DNA of 64,000 nucleotides from Jeongeupia wiesaeckerbachi (GTDB lineage Bacteria > Pseudomonadota > Gammaproteobacteria > Burkholderiales > Chitinibacteraceae). The notes under the pieces were generated by a model. It was not told the origin of the DNA, searched no databases, and was given only the letters and a program-made list of their open reading frames with translations. The stretch is taken from the NCBI RefSeq assembly GCF_050916355.1, contig NZ_CP136946.1:2976001-3040000 (forward strand). The letters run 5' to 3'. Each line of letters starts with the position of its first letter. Position 1 is the stretch's first letter. Shown here in pieces: positions 18,359 to 29,493 of the stretch. The position numbers and the translations under genes are program-made.

Positions 18359-19582
18359 TTACGTGCCGACGGCGGGGGTGTCGTGGCCAGAAAGAAAGCG
18401 GCGCACCAGCAGGCAGAAGCCGATGCCGACTGCGAAATTGGCGCAGGCAAACCAGACGTTGCCGCCACCGGCGTAACCCCAGCGAACGACTTCAATCCCG
18501 AAGGTGAACAGCAGCATGGTGATCATGCCCAGCGACGCCGCCACGGTGCCCTTGCTGACCTGACTCGAGAACAGCGTCAGCCGATACAGCGCGGCGTTGG
18601 CTAGGCCGGCGCCGAAAGCACAGAGGCTGACGCCGGCAACGAGCCAGGCCACGGCATTGGGGTCGATCAGCATGGCGATGGCAGCCAGCGTCAGCCCCGC
18701 CATGACCGGGGCGAGGCCGAGCTTGATCATTCGGGTGACAGGCACCCGGTCGGCCAATCTCGCCAGCGTCAGGTTCCCGGCGATCAGTGCTGCGAAGATC
18801 GGGATCTGCCATAGGCCATAAGCCAGCGGTGTCATCTGTGCGCGTTCCATCAGAATGACCGGCGCCTGGCCGATCCACGTCAGCAGCGGCAGGCTGGCGG
18901 CGCCGATGGCCAGCGCGCCACAGACGAAACGGCGGTTGCTGAATACCTTGCGGTAGTCGCTGGCGATGCTGCGGACATTGAACGGCGTGCCGCGCAGCTT
19001 GGCCGTCTCGGGCATGGTGCGCCACAGTCCGAATAGCGAGATCGTCGTGGTGACGGCAATCAAGACGAAAATTGCCCGCCACGGCGCGACTTCGATCAGC
19101 GCCGCGCCGGCAACCGGCCCGATCAGTGGCGCCAGCAGGGCGACATTGGCCATCAGCGCCATGACCTTGATGGCTGCGGTTTCCGAAAACGCTTCCTGGA
19201 TCGAGGCATAGCCGATTGCGGTGACGAAACACAATCCCATGCCCTGAAAGAAGCGCAGCGCCATGAACTGGCCGATCGAGCTGGTCGGCAAGGTCAGCAG
19301 CAACAGCACGATGAAGGACGCGACGCCGAACAGCATCAGCGGCCGCCGGCCGACCCGGTCCGACAGCGGGCCGAGCAGCCATTGCAGTGCCGCGCCACCG
19401 GCCAGATAGGCCGCCAGTGCCGTGGGGACCAGCGACGATGGCGCGTTGAACTCACGGACTACCTGAAGCATGCCCGGCAGGATCATGTCGTTGGCGACAT
19501 AGGTCGAGAACTCGAACAGCACCAGCGAGAGCGGAAATAACATCGTTCGCCAGGTGAGTTGAGAGATGGGCTGCGCGTTCAT
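18359..19582 (-). CDS. mdfA: MdfA-like multidrug transporter (MFS)
   Basis: The 407 residues compare with 410 in Escherichia coli MdfA and share long stretches of pattern with it: FPLSLVLFEFSTYVANDM, AAYLAGGAALQWLLGPLSDR, MALMANVALLAPLIGP. The membrane-embedded acidic pair needed for drug/proton exchange (Glu in FEFSTY, Asp in AND) is present, as is the MFS loop motif LSDRVGRRPLM. Twelve membrane helices are expected. The ATG at 19582 gives the MdfA-like N-terminus; a start seven codons upstream is also open. It lies upstream of mnmC in the same direction. Confidence 0.88.
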   Translation of the reverse strand: MNAQPISQLTWRTMLFPLSLVLFEFSTYVANDMILPGMLQVVREFNAPSSLVPTALAAYLAGGAALQWLLGPLSDRVGRRPLMLFGVASFIVLLLLTLPTSSIGQFMALRFFQGMGLCFVTAIGYASIQEAFSETAAIKVMALMANVALLAPLIGPVAGAALIEVAPWRAIFVLIAVTTTISLFGLWRTMPETAKLRGTPFNVRSIASDYRKVFSNRRFVCGALAIGAASLPLLTWIGQAPVILMERAQMTPLAYGLWQIPIFAALIAGNLTLARLADRVPVTRMIKLGLAPVMAGLTLAAIAMLIDPNAVAWLVAGVSLCAFGAGLANAALYRLTLFSSQVSKGTVAASLGMITMLLFTFGIEVVRWGYAGGGNVWFACANFAVGIGFCLLVRRFLSGHDTPAVGT

Positions 19583-19837
19583 GGGTGTGCATCGGAGGGG
19601 CAACTCGGCAGTTTGAACGATGACGACGGGATGCGCGATGAACGATTACCACTTCGCTGGATCGGGCTGGCCGATTGGACAAGGCCGGACAAACTGTTTG
19701 GTGCTCAGCTCGCGGGCTGGGTTTCCCGCTTGGGCGCGGCACTGATCCGAAGCTTTCATGGCTGACGTTTGATCTATGTATTTCGCATATTGACGGCAAT
19801 ATTGATTCTTTATTGTTATATGAAGCGCGCGCTTATG

Positions 19838-19865
19838 CTTGTTTCGCATTTACAAACAAGGAGGA
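19838..19865 (+). promoter_or_regulatory. Strong ribosome binding site next to an inverted repeat
   Basis: Arms CTTGTTT (19838-19844) and AAACAAG (19854-19860) form a perfect 7-bp inverted repeat. Its right arm runs into AAGGAGG, the ribosome site of the next gene. Folding could partly hide that site. The upstream 250 bases are AT-rich and probably hold the promoter. Confidence 0.45.
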
Positions 19866-19870
19866 ATGCA

Positions 19871-21217
19871 ATGTCGTCAAGCTCGAATCAAACGCGCCGC
19901 AACCCCGTTTCGCAGGTCCTGGCGCTCGTCGCCGGTTTGACGCTGGCTGGTGTTGTCAGCGCCGCATCGGTATTGGCAACGCCCGAGCAGCAAGCGCTCG
20001 ATGCCAAGGCGATCCAGATCAAGAAGAACAATCTGTTCCTGCTGCAACGGGGGCAACTGGCCGCGGCGTATTCGACCGCGCATGGCGCGCCGATCAGCAG
20101 CGAAGCGTCGGCGAGCCTCAATCACGCGATTGACGAGCTGGTGTTCAGCGCCATCCAGAAGGCGGTGAACAATGATCCGCTGTATCCGAAGGTCTACTGG
20201 CTGAATGCGCCGCCGCGCGACTGGTTCGGCCTCAAGGTGCCGGGCGGGCGTTACTCGTTCGACAACCCGGACAACGTCTACCGGACGATTCCGGTCAACG
20301 GTGATTCGCGCTATGTGATTCGCGGTCAGCGCCGCGGCACCGGGCCGACCGACGTGACTTTCTCGCTGATCAGCAACCCGAACTACCAGCAGAGCATTGC
20401 CGTACTGGACGGCAAGGATCTGGTCGTCGCCGCCGACGGCAGCTATACGATCACCATCGACAATCAGCCTGCCAATGGCAGGGTGAATCACATCCAGTCG
20501 ACGTCCGACGCGAAGCAGCTGTTCGTGCGCAACAACCTCGGCGACTGGACGGCCGAAACCGCCGATACGCTGAGCGTGACCCGGCTCGATACGCCGTCGC
20601 GGCCGGCCCGTGGCGATGCCGACATCGTTGCCGACACGCGCACCAACCTGAACGAGTCGACGCTGGCCTACGCGATCGGCACGCTGGGGGTGAAAACCTA
20701 CGTCAATCCGGTGAATACGCTGCCGCAGCCAAGCTCGTCGGCCACGCTGGGCACGCTGGTGACGCAGGCCAGCACCTTCGGCCACTTCCGCCTGGGCGAC
20801 GACGAAGCGCTACTGGTGAAGGTCAACCTTGGTGGCGCCGGCTACTTCGTCCTGCCGGTGACCGATCCGTGGACGGTCAGCGTCGATCCGGATCGTCGTC
20901 AGGTCAGCCTGAACAATGTCCAGGCCGTGGCCGATGCCGACGGCAGCTATACCTTCGTGGTGTCGCCGCGTGATCCGGGCGTGTACAACTGGGTCGAAAC
21001 CGCCGGCCTGCACGAAGGGACGCTGATGCCGCGTTGGCAGAAACTGCCGGCAACGACGCCGTCGAGCGGCGCCCCGTCGATTTCGACGAAGGTACTCAAG
21101 CTCGCCGATCTGCCGTACTACCTGCCAGCCGGGACGCGCACGGTGACAGCGGCGCAACGTCAGCAACAGTTGCAGGCGCGTGCCACCGGCTACGCGCAGC
21201 GCGTGACGACCGACTGA
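19871..21217 (+). CDS. Secreted DUF1214-like protein
   Basis: This is 448 residues from an ATG preceded by AAGGAGG. An N-terminal segment (about residues 15-35, VLALVAGLTLAGVVSAASVLA) looks like a signal peptide. The mid region (GGRYSFDNPDNVYRTIPVNG, then YVIRG) and the C-terminal block (DADGSYTFVVSPRDPGVYNWVETAG) follow the pattern of DUF1214-containing proteins, in which a jelly-roll-like domain ends with an NW motif. The function of that family is not established; members sit near lipid- or steroid-related genes. The gene is alone on this strand. The family call rests on the C-terminal half only. Confidence 0.68.
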   Translation: MSSSSNQTRRNPVSQVLALVAGLTLAGVVSAASVLATPEQQALDAKAIQIKKNNLFLLQRGQLAAAYSTAHGAPISSEASASLNHAIDELVFSAIQKAVNNDPLYPKVYWLNAPPRDWFGLKVPGGRYSFDNPDNVYRTIPVNGDSRYVIRGQRRGTGPTDVTFSLISNPNYQQSIAVLDGKDLVVAADGSYTITIDNQPANGRVNHIQSTSDAKQLFVRNNLGDWTAETADTLSVTRLDTPSRPARGDADIVADTRTNLNESTLAYAIGTLGVKTYVNPVNTLPQPSSSATLGTLVTQASTFGHFRLGDDEALLVKVNLGGAGYFVLPVTDPWTVSVDPDRRQVSLNNVQAVADADGSYTFVVSPRDPGVYNWVETAGLHEGTLMPRWQKLPATTPSSGAPSISTKVLKLADLPYYLPAGTRTVTAAQRQQQLQARATGYAQRVTTD

Positions 21218-21319
21218 TCGGACGGCGCCGCCCGGCGCAAGCCCGGGCGATAGAGCGGCGGCCTGCTGGCCGCCGCTCGCGCATTGCGGCATGCTCGCGG
21301 CTTTTGCAGCCCGAGTGAC

Positions 21320-21793
21320 ATGATGAAACAGATCGACACGGCCACGCTGGATGCGCTGTCATTGCAGGCGGCGCAATCGCCGCGCCGCCGCGCCAACCAC
21401 AACCTGCATCCGGAACTGGCTGACCCGATCCAGCGGCTGGCCATAGCGATGGAGCCCGGAACCTATGTCCGCCCGCATCGGCACCCGCATACCTGGGAGT
21501 TGCTTTACCCGTTGCGCGGCCGTTTTGTCGTGCTGCATTTCGATGATGCGGGCACGGTGATCGATCGCGTGGTACTCGGCGAAGGCGCGGCTGTTGTGGA
21601 AACACCGGCTGGCGTCTGGCATGCGGTGCTGTCGCTCGATGCTGGCGGGGTGATCTTCGAGGTCAAACATGGGCCGTACACGGCCATTGCCGCCGAGGAT
21701 TACACCGCATGGTCGCCGGCCGAAGGCGAACCGGCGGCGCAGACGCTGATGGCGCGTTATGCCTCGGCGCCGGTTGGCGAGCGGCTGGCCTGA
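21320..21793 (+). CDS. WbuC-family cupin-fold metalloprotein
   Basis: The 157-residue single-domain cupin has metal ligands in PHRHPHTWELLYPLRG and ETPAGVWHAVLSL. The N-terminal part (ARRRANHNLHPELADPIQRLAIAMEPGTYVRPH in outline) matches WbuC proteins, found near polysaccharide genes in some bacteria but also alone. The enzymatic activity is not known. There are two adjacent ATG codons at 21320 and 21323. Its 3' end overlaps the convergent ceramidase-like gene by 37 bases. Confidence 0.8.
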   Translation: MMKQIDTATLDALSLQAAQSPRRRANHNLHPELADPIQRLAIAMEPGTYVRPHRHPHTWELLYPLRGRFVVLHFDDAGTVIDRVVLGEGAAVVETPAGVWHAVLSLDAGGVIFEVKHGPYTAIAAEDYTAWSPAEGEPAAQTLMARYASAPVGERLA

Positions 21794-22443
21794 TGGTGGG
21801 GGCTGGCGTGCGCAATCAGGGCGAGGGTCAGTCGGCCGAGTAGCCAGGCATTGAGCAAATGCCACGCAAAGTGCGTACCAAGTGGCCATGAGGTGCACAG
21901 GGCATTGTCGATACTGCGCAGCGTCAGCGACACACCGAAAATGGCAACCCCCTGCCAGAGCGCCTGTGCCAGCGCCGGCGCATGCCGCCGGTGCGCCCAC
22001 GCCAGCAGCACCAGACAAAGTCCTGTCGGCAGATAGAACACCGAGCCGTTGAGTGTCGTCGGTGGCAGCGACACGGCGACTCCCTGATTGACGAGCTGGA
22101 ACACGATCCAGCCGGCCGCCACCGCCCGCCAGTGCCAATCCAGCCCGCGGCGCAACGCGGCGAGCAGGTAAACGTTGATGAACAACAGGATGGGCAGGAC
22201 ATCGAGCCACAGCGCCCAAGACGTTGCAAAGGCATGCCAGATGCCGCTGCCGATACCGATGATCGCGATCAGGGCAAGCAGTAGCAGCAGGTCGCCTCCC
22301 CGGCGCAGCCCGAGGCCGCTACGTCGCCATGCGCGCCAGACCAGCCAGGCGGCGAGAACGAAGGCCGCGTTGCTGAGCAGATTGGCAGGTTCGGCCAGCA
22401 GACCGCTGCCGACGCGTTCGCAATACTGATCCAGATAGCTCAT
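21757..22443 (-). CDS. Ceramidase-like (CREST superfamily) membrane protein
   Basis: This is 228 residues with about seven hydrophobic helices. The N-terminal pattern DQYCERVGSGLLAEPANLLSN, then GSGIWHAFATSW with ALWLDVLPI, and a C-terminal GTHFAWHLLNAW carry the Ser, Asp and His residues that make up the zinc site in alkaline ceramidases and the wider CREST hydrolases. It may act on a membrane lipid amide, but bacterial substrates of this group are not known. It lies on the minus strand between the cupin gene and the GIY-YIG gene. Confidence 0.78.
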   Translation of the reverse strand: MSYLDQYCERVGSGLLAEPANLLSNAAFVLAAWLVWRAWRRSGLGLRRGGDLLLLLALIAIIGIGSGIWHAFATSWALWLDVLPILLFINVYLLAALRRGLDWHWRAVAAGWIVFQLVNQGVAVSLPPTTLNGSVFYLPTGLCLVLLAWAHRRHAPALAQALWQGVAIFGVSLTLRSIDNALCTSWPLGTHFAWHLLNAWLLGRLTLALIAHASPHHQASRSPTGAEA

Positions 22444-22514
22444 TGAGCGCCCGCATGGTCATTCGATGACTCATCGTAGTGGAGCGATATTGCACGCGTG
22501 CTTGCGACCGAAGG

Positions 22515-22817
22515 CTAGCGAGGGGCGCTGCTTGCGGAGGCGGCCAGCTCGGCAAGCAGCTCGGTGGGTGCCGGGTGCGCCGCGCACAGCGTGCGTTTTT
22601 GCTGTGCGGACAACTGCTTGATCGCATGCTCGGCCCGGCTGGCGCTTGCGCGGTCGGCGTGCGCGATGACGGCCACAAGCTGTCTGGGCGGATTGGCGCG
22701 GGTGTAGCGCGCACCCTTGCCGGCCAGATGGGCGCGGTAGCGCGCCGCGACATCGTTGCTGATGCCGGTATAGAGGCTGCCGTTCGCGCATTCGATCAGA
22801 TAGACGTACCAGGACAT
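22515..22817 (-). CDS. GIY-YIG domain protein (YhbQ/UPF0213-like)
   Basis: The 100 residues are a stand-alone GIY-YIG domain. The pattern WYVYLIECANGSLYTGISNDV supplies the paired tyrosines. Arg in VAARYRAH and the later Glu in SRAEHAIKQL occupy expected catalytic positions. Related small proteins are proposed DNA endonucleases involved in repair or recombination; this one has no neighbour that specifies a role. Residues 80-100 are low-complexity alanine-serine sequence. Confidence 0.85.
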   Translation of the reverse strand: MSWYVYLIECANGSLYTGISNDVAARYRAHLAGKGARYTRANPPRQLVAVIAHADRASASRAEHAIKQLSAQQKRTLCAAHPAPTELLAELAASASSAPR

Positions 22818-23019
22818 GGAATCCGCCCGCTGCCGGGCTGGTGTGCACAGGTCGCGATTGTACCCCCGGCCGGATCGGCGCCGCCTCTAGCGTATGGGCG
22901 GGAGACCTGTACTGGGTGCGTCCCGGCGTGAGGGTCGCTCGGGCCGGGGTGCCCGCCCGTCATCGGGATGCCGGGTTACCGACAGCGAAGGCGGGCAAGG
23001 CGGCTTACCGTGGAATTAG

Positions 23020-23045
23020 GCGGCCATCTGGCCGCTTATTTGCTG
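23020..23045. other. Hairpin with T-rich right flank, possible weak terminator
   Basis: GCGGCCA and TGGCCGC form a 7-bp stem around a two-base loop, followed by TTATTTG. It lies just upstream of the cupin gene's ribosome site. The rest of the interval 22818-23065 shows no gene. Confidence 0.35.
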
Positions 23046-23065
23046 CGTCGACGCAAGGAGGCGCC

Positions 23066-23527
23066 ATGAAATCCCGTGTGTTCATACTGATGGCCATTGT
23101 TGCCCTTACCGCACCGCTGCTGCAGGCTGGCGACGATGCGGTGTATTTCGGCCCCGGCCAGATCAAATGGCAGCCAGCGCCGCCGGATTTGCCCAAGGGC
23201 GCCAAGCTGGCCGTGTTGCAAGGTGATCCGGGTCAGCCTGGGCCGTTCACGATCCGCCTGAGCATGCCGGCGGGTTACACCATTCCACCGCACAAACACA
23301 CTCATGCCGAATCGGTGACGGTGATTTCCGGCGTGGTCTACGTCGGGCTCGGCGAGACGTTCGACAAGGCCGGACTGCGCGAAATCAAGACCGGTGGTTT
23401 CCAGCATCTGGGCGCCCAGGTGCCGCACTTTGCGTGGACCAAGGGCAAGGCCGTGATTCAGGTACAGAGCGAGGGGCCATTCGACATCCACTTTTTCGAT
23501 CCGCCCGCCAAGGCCGACATGCAATGA
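23066..23527 (+). CDS. Periplasmic cupin-domain protein
   Basis: This is 153 residues from an ATG preceded by AAGGAGG. The signal peptide covers residues 1 to about 21 (FILMAIVALTAPLLQAG). The cupin core shows the metal-binding pattern IPPHKHTHAESVTVISGVVYVGLG, and a later HFAWT replaces the second His motif. Similar small secreted cupins are common and mostly uncharacterised; isomerase, lyase or binding roles are all possible. It is convergent with the PQQ sugar dehydrogenase gene 53 bases downstream, with no clear terminator between. Confidence 0.8.
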   Translation: MKSRVFILMAIVALTAPLLQAGDDAVYFGPGQIKWQPAPPDLPKGAKLAVLQGDPGQPGPFTIRLSMPAGYTIPPHKHTHAESVTVISGVVYVGLGETFDKAGLREIKTGGFQHLGAQVPHFAWTKGKAVIQVQSEGPFDIHFFDPPAKADMQ

Positions 23528-23580
23528 CGCCGACAACCGGTTCGGTCCCAGGGCGGTTGTGATGAGTGGTACGGGCGAAT

Positions 23581-24711
23581 TCAACGGTGCTGCAGGCGCA
23601 GGATTTTGCCGTCGTCTTCGTCCGTCAGCAGATAAATCCAGCCATCCGGGCCTTGGCGCACGTCGCGAATGCGGTGCTTCTCCTGTTGCAGCAAGCGTTC
23701 TTCGGCGACGACCCGATCCCCAGACAGTGTCAGCCGTACCAGCATCGCGTCCTTCAGGGCGCCGATGAACAGGCTGCCGCGCCAGTCCGGATGGCGGTTG
23801 CCGGTGTAGAAGGCCATGCCCGAAGGCGCAATCGACGGATCCCAGTAGTAGACGGGTTGCTGCATGCCGGGCTTGGCCGTGCCTTCACCGATCTTGAAAC
23901 CGCTGTAGTCGCGGCCGTAGGTGATCACCGGCCAGCCATAGTTGGCCCCGGCTTGCGGAATGTTGATCTCGTCACCACCGCGTGCGCCGTGCTCGACGGT
24001 CCACAACCGACCATTGGCCGGGTTGAGTGCCGCGCCCTGCGGGTTGCGGTGACCGTAGCTCCAGATTTCCGGTAGCGCGCCTTGGCGGGTGATAAACGGG
24101 TTGTCGGCCGGCACGCTGCCGTCGGCATGGATGCGGACCACCTTGCCCAGATGCGTGCCGAGATCCTGCGCGCGATCACGCTGGTAGCGCTCGCCCAGCG
24201 TGATGAACAAGGTGCCGTCGCGGGCAAAAACGAGGCGCGAGCCGAAATGGGCGCCACCATCGACCTTGGCTTGCTGGCGGAAAATCACCTGCAGCGCGCC
24301 CAAGCTGGCCTTGCCGCCGGTCTCGACCAGTTTGGCGCGCGCGACCGCCGTGCCGGCCAGGCCATCGCGACCCGCTTCGGCATAACTCAGGTAAACAAGG
24401 CGGTTGTCGGCGAACTTCGGGTCGAGCGCAACATCCAGCAAGCCGCCCTGACCGGAGGCATAGACGCCGGGTACGCCGGCAACAGGCGCAGACAGCGCGC
24501 CGCCCGGCGTAACGATGCGCAGGCGGCCGGGGCGTTCGGTGACGAGCATTCGGCCATCGGGCAGGAAAGCCAGCCCCCATGGGTGGACCAGCCCCTGCGC
24601 GACGGTGGTCGTCATCCAGTTGTCGTTCGCGCTGACCGGTGTCGCGGCCCGGCTGGCACTGATTTGTACCCAGCCAGCCAGCAGCAATAAAAACAGTCTC
24701 GCGCTGTTCAT
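23581..24711 (-). CDS. PQQ-dependent aldose sugar dehydrogenase (YliI-like)
   Basis: This is 376 residues from the ATG at 24711. The Sec signal peptide (residues 1 to about 22) directs it to the periplasm. A six-bladed propeller follows, with VHPWGLAFLPDGRMLVTERPGRL, the PQQ-site pattern ALNPANGRLWTVEHGARGGDEIN, SYGHRNPQG and FYTGNRHPDWRGSLFIGAL. Proteins of this family oxidise aldoses with PQQ and calcium and pass electrons to the respiratory chain. No pqq biosynthesis gene is in the window. The same frame stays open another 123 codons upstream, but that stretch lacks protein-like composition and would precede the signal peptide. Confidence 0.88.
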   Translation of the reverse strand: MNSARLFLLLLAGWVQISASRAATPVSANDNWMTTTVAQGLVHPWGLAFLPDGRMLVTERPGRLRIVTPGGALSAPVAGVPGVYASGQGGLLDVALDPKFADNRLVYLSYAEAGRDGLAGTAVARAKLVETGGKASLGALQVIFRQQAKVDGGAHFGSRLVFARDGTLFITLGERYQRDRAQDLGTHLGKVVRIHADGSVPADNPFITRQGALPEIWSYGHRNPQGAALNPANGRLWTVEHGARGGDEINIPQAGANYGWPVITYGRDYSGFKIGEGTAKPGMQQPVYYWDPSIAPSGMAFYTGNRHPDWRGSLFIGALKDAMLVRLTLSGDRVVAEERLLQQEKHRIRDVRQGPDGWIYLLTDEDDGKILRLQHR

Positions 24712-25276
24712 TGCGAAGGCAGGGTGGCAAACAGCACCGGCGCGCCCGATCGTCCCCGACTGTTTTCTCTGCCGGGGTTCGATGGTCGCCGCTTGCGCTA
24801 CCCGCCACGGCGCCTGAAACGCTTGCCACATGAGTCGTAAAACCCGGCTTGCGATGGCGCCGGGACGCGCTATGGCCTGTCTGATGTACATATCGGTGTA
24901 CTCCCGCGGTGACGATCGAGCTGGTTTTACGGGGGCGATCAGGATGCCTGGGCACTGCCAGCGATTCGATTTCGATGCGCAAGGCCGCGGGGCGTTCCCG
25001 TCGTCGCGGCGATATTCGTGCCCGTATGGTGCTGCGGTAGCGTCGGTTGCCCACCCATCGTAGCGAATCCGGTTTAGCACGAGGCTGGTTCGCCCGCGCG
25101 ACTAACGTTGAAACTGGCAACCGTCCACTTGCCAACACCCGTACCGCCGACAAAAAGGCGCGATCCAGCTGCATCGAGATGAACATCGCGACATACCATT
25201 TTGACCCCGCACCCAAGACCATCGCTGCGCCCGAGGCGGGGTGGCGAGGCTTGGGCTGCCGAAGACAGCCATCGTC
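24712..25276. other. 565-base interval with no supported gene
   Basis: The interval lies between the divergent PQQ dehydrogenase and EamA genes. Several open frames cross it, but none has a ribosome site, a hydrophobic or domain-like pattern, or consistent codon use. It must hold both promoters, and I cannot place them with confidence. A decayed gene is possible. Confidence 0.5.
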
Positions 25277-26101
25277 ATGACGATCGGTCGTGTTTTCACA
25301 CTGACCGTGCTGGCGATGCTGGCATTCGCCGGCAACTCGATCCTGTGCCGACTGGCGTTGAAAACCACACAGATCGATGCAGCGAGCTTTACCGCGATAC
25401 GCATCGTCTCCGGTGCGATTGCGCTGTGGGCAATTGCGCGTCTGCGCGGCAGTGTCGTCGGCGGTAGCTGGTGGTCGGCGCTCAGCCTGCTGGCTTATGC
25501 GGCGTTGTTCTCGTTTGCGTACCTGCATTTGAGCGCGGCAACCGGCGCCTTGCTGTTGTTTGCCGCGGTGCAGGCGACGATGGTCGGTGCCGGCCTGTGG
25601 CGGGGCGAGCGCATGAGCGCCATTCAGTGCCTCGGTTTTGTCGTCGCGCTGACCGGTCTCGTCGGGCTGCTCCTGCCGGGATTGTCGGCGCCGTCGCCGC
25701 TTGGCGCCGTACTGATGGCCGGTGCCGGCGTTGCATGGGGCGCGTATTCGCTACGCGGGCGCGGCGCAGCCGATCCGCTGGGCGAGACCGCCGGCAACTT
25801 CATCCGCGGCGCGCCTCTGTCGCTGCTTCTGCTGCCGTTTTCTCCGCTGGCGCCGCCACCCGCCGACGGCATGATCTATGCGGTGCTGTCGGGCGCGCTG
25901 ACTTCAGGCTGCGGCTATGCGATCTGGTATGCCGCGCTGCGCGGATTGAGCACGACCGGCGCGGCCACGGTGCAGCTGAGCGTGCCGGTCATTGTCGCAG
26001 CGGCCGGCGTACTGCTGCTCGGCGAGCCGCTTTCCTTGCGCATGCTGCTGGCGGCTGCGGCCATTCTCGGCGGCATCGCGCTGGTGTTGCGCAGGCGCTG
26101 A
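25277..26101 (+). CDS. EamA/DMT-superfamily transporter
   Basis: The 274-residue protein has about ten membrane helices in two EamA repeats. The first has AGNSILCRLALKTTQID with AIRIVSGAIAL, the second SGCGYAIWYAALRGLSTTGAATVQLSVPVI in outline, ending LLLGEPLSLRMLLAAAAILGG. This arrangement is typical of inner-membrane metabolite exporters or permeases of the drug/metabolite superfamily. The substrate is not predictable. The ATG at 25277 was chosen because it starts just before the first helix. Confidence 0.85.
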   Translation: MTIGRVFTLTVLAMLAFAGNSILCRLALKTTQIDAASFTAIRIVSGAIALWAIARLRGSVVGGSWWSALSLLAYAALFSFAYLHLSAATGALLLFAAVQATMVGAGLWRGERMSAIQCLGFVVALTGLVGLLLPGLSAPSPLGAVLMAGAGVAWGAYSLRGRGAADPLGETAGNFIRGAPLSLLLLPFSPLAPPPADGMIYAVLSGALTSGCGYAIWYAALRGLSTTGAATVQLSVPVIVAAAGVLLLGEPLSLRMLLAAAAILGGIALVLRRR

Positions 26102-26118
26102 CCCTGTCGTTGCTTGGA

Positions 26119-26231
26119 GAGCGGCTAACCAAACCCAGTGAAACGGTGCTAGCAAGGCGCGCGAAACGCAGACAGTACAAGGCGTACGGCAAGTGAGCGC
26201 AACGAAGCCAGTAGGGTTTTGCGAGCCGCTC
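26119..26231. repeat. 113-bp palindromic-ended element (MITE- or REP-like)
   Basis: The ends GAGCGGCTAACCAAACCC (26119-26136) and GGGTTTTGCGAGCCGCTC (26214-26231) are inverted repeats matching at 15 of 18 positions. The interior carries no ORF. The right end touches the acnA stop codon at 26232-26234. Only one copy is seen in this window. The element could act as a transcript end for both convergent genes or be a small non-autonomous mobile element. Confidence 0.65.
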
Positions 26232-29042
<2,811 letters not shown>

Positions 29043-29175
29043 CGCGAGGGCTCCGTCTACGGCGTCGATAAGCAGTCCGACCGCGCGCCGGCCCGGCCGT
29101 TCACGCGGTTGCACTCATCTTTGCAGATCGGGGCGCAGGGGCAAGGCCTGGCTGTACCGCCGGGCGGGGCCTGAT

Positions 29176-29493
29176 TCAGTAGCGCGGTGGTCCCGGAGGC
29201 AGATAAGGCAGCGCTGCCTGAAGTGCAGGAATGCTCAGTGCGACCCATGCCGCAGCGAGGGCGGCCAGCCAAAGCCATTTGCGCCTTGGCGTGAACAGCC
29301 AGCCCAGCCAGCCAAGTGCACTGACCAGCAGAGGCAGGAACTGCAGCAGGATTGAGAGTTCGTGGAAATAGCGTGGCGGACTCGGGTTCATGTGGCCGAC
29401 GGCAAGCACGAAAAATGCGAACCCGTAAAAGCCGTAACCAAACACCAGTCCGGCGATCACGAAGCCCGCTCGGGGCCATGTCCGGGACGTCAT
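29176..29493 (-). CDS. Small integral membrane protein of unknown function
   Basis: The 105-residue protein has three predicted membrane helices (about residues 9-32, 47-65 and 72-92). Its ATG at 29493 overlaps the stop codon of the LysR gene by four bases (ATGA), so translation is probably coupled. I do not recognise a family. The C-terminus is rich in proline (LPYLPPGPPRY). Confidence 0.65.
   Translation of the reverse strand: MTSRTWPRAGFVIAGLVFGYGFYGFAFFVLAVGHMNPSPPRYFHELSILLQFLPLLVSALGWLGWLFTPRRKWLWLAALAAAWVALSIPALQAALPYLPPGPPRY

Noticed and set aside
24712..25080. Upstream extension of the PQQ dehydrogenase frame by 123 codons
   Set aside because: It would place non-protein-like sequence ahead of an evident signal peptide, and no ribosome site supports it.
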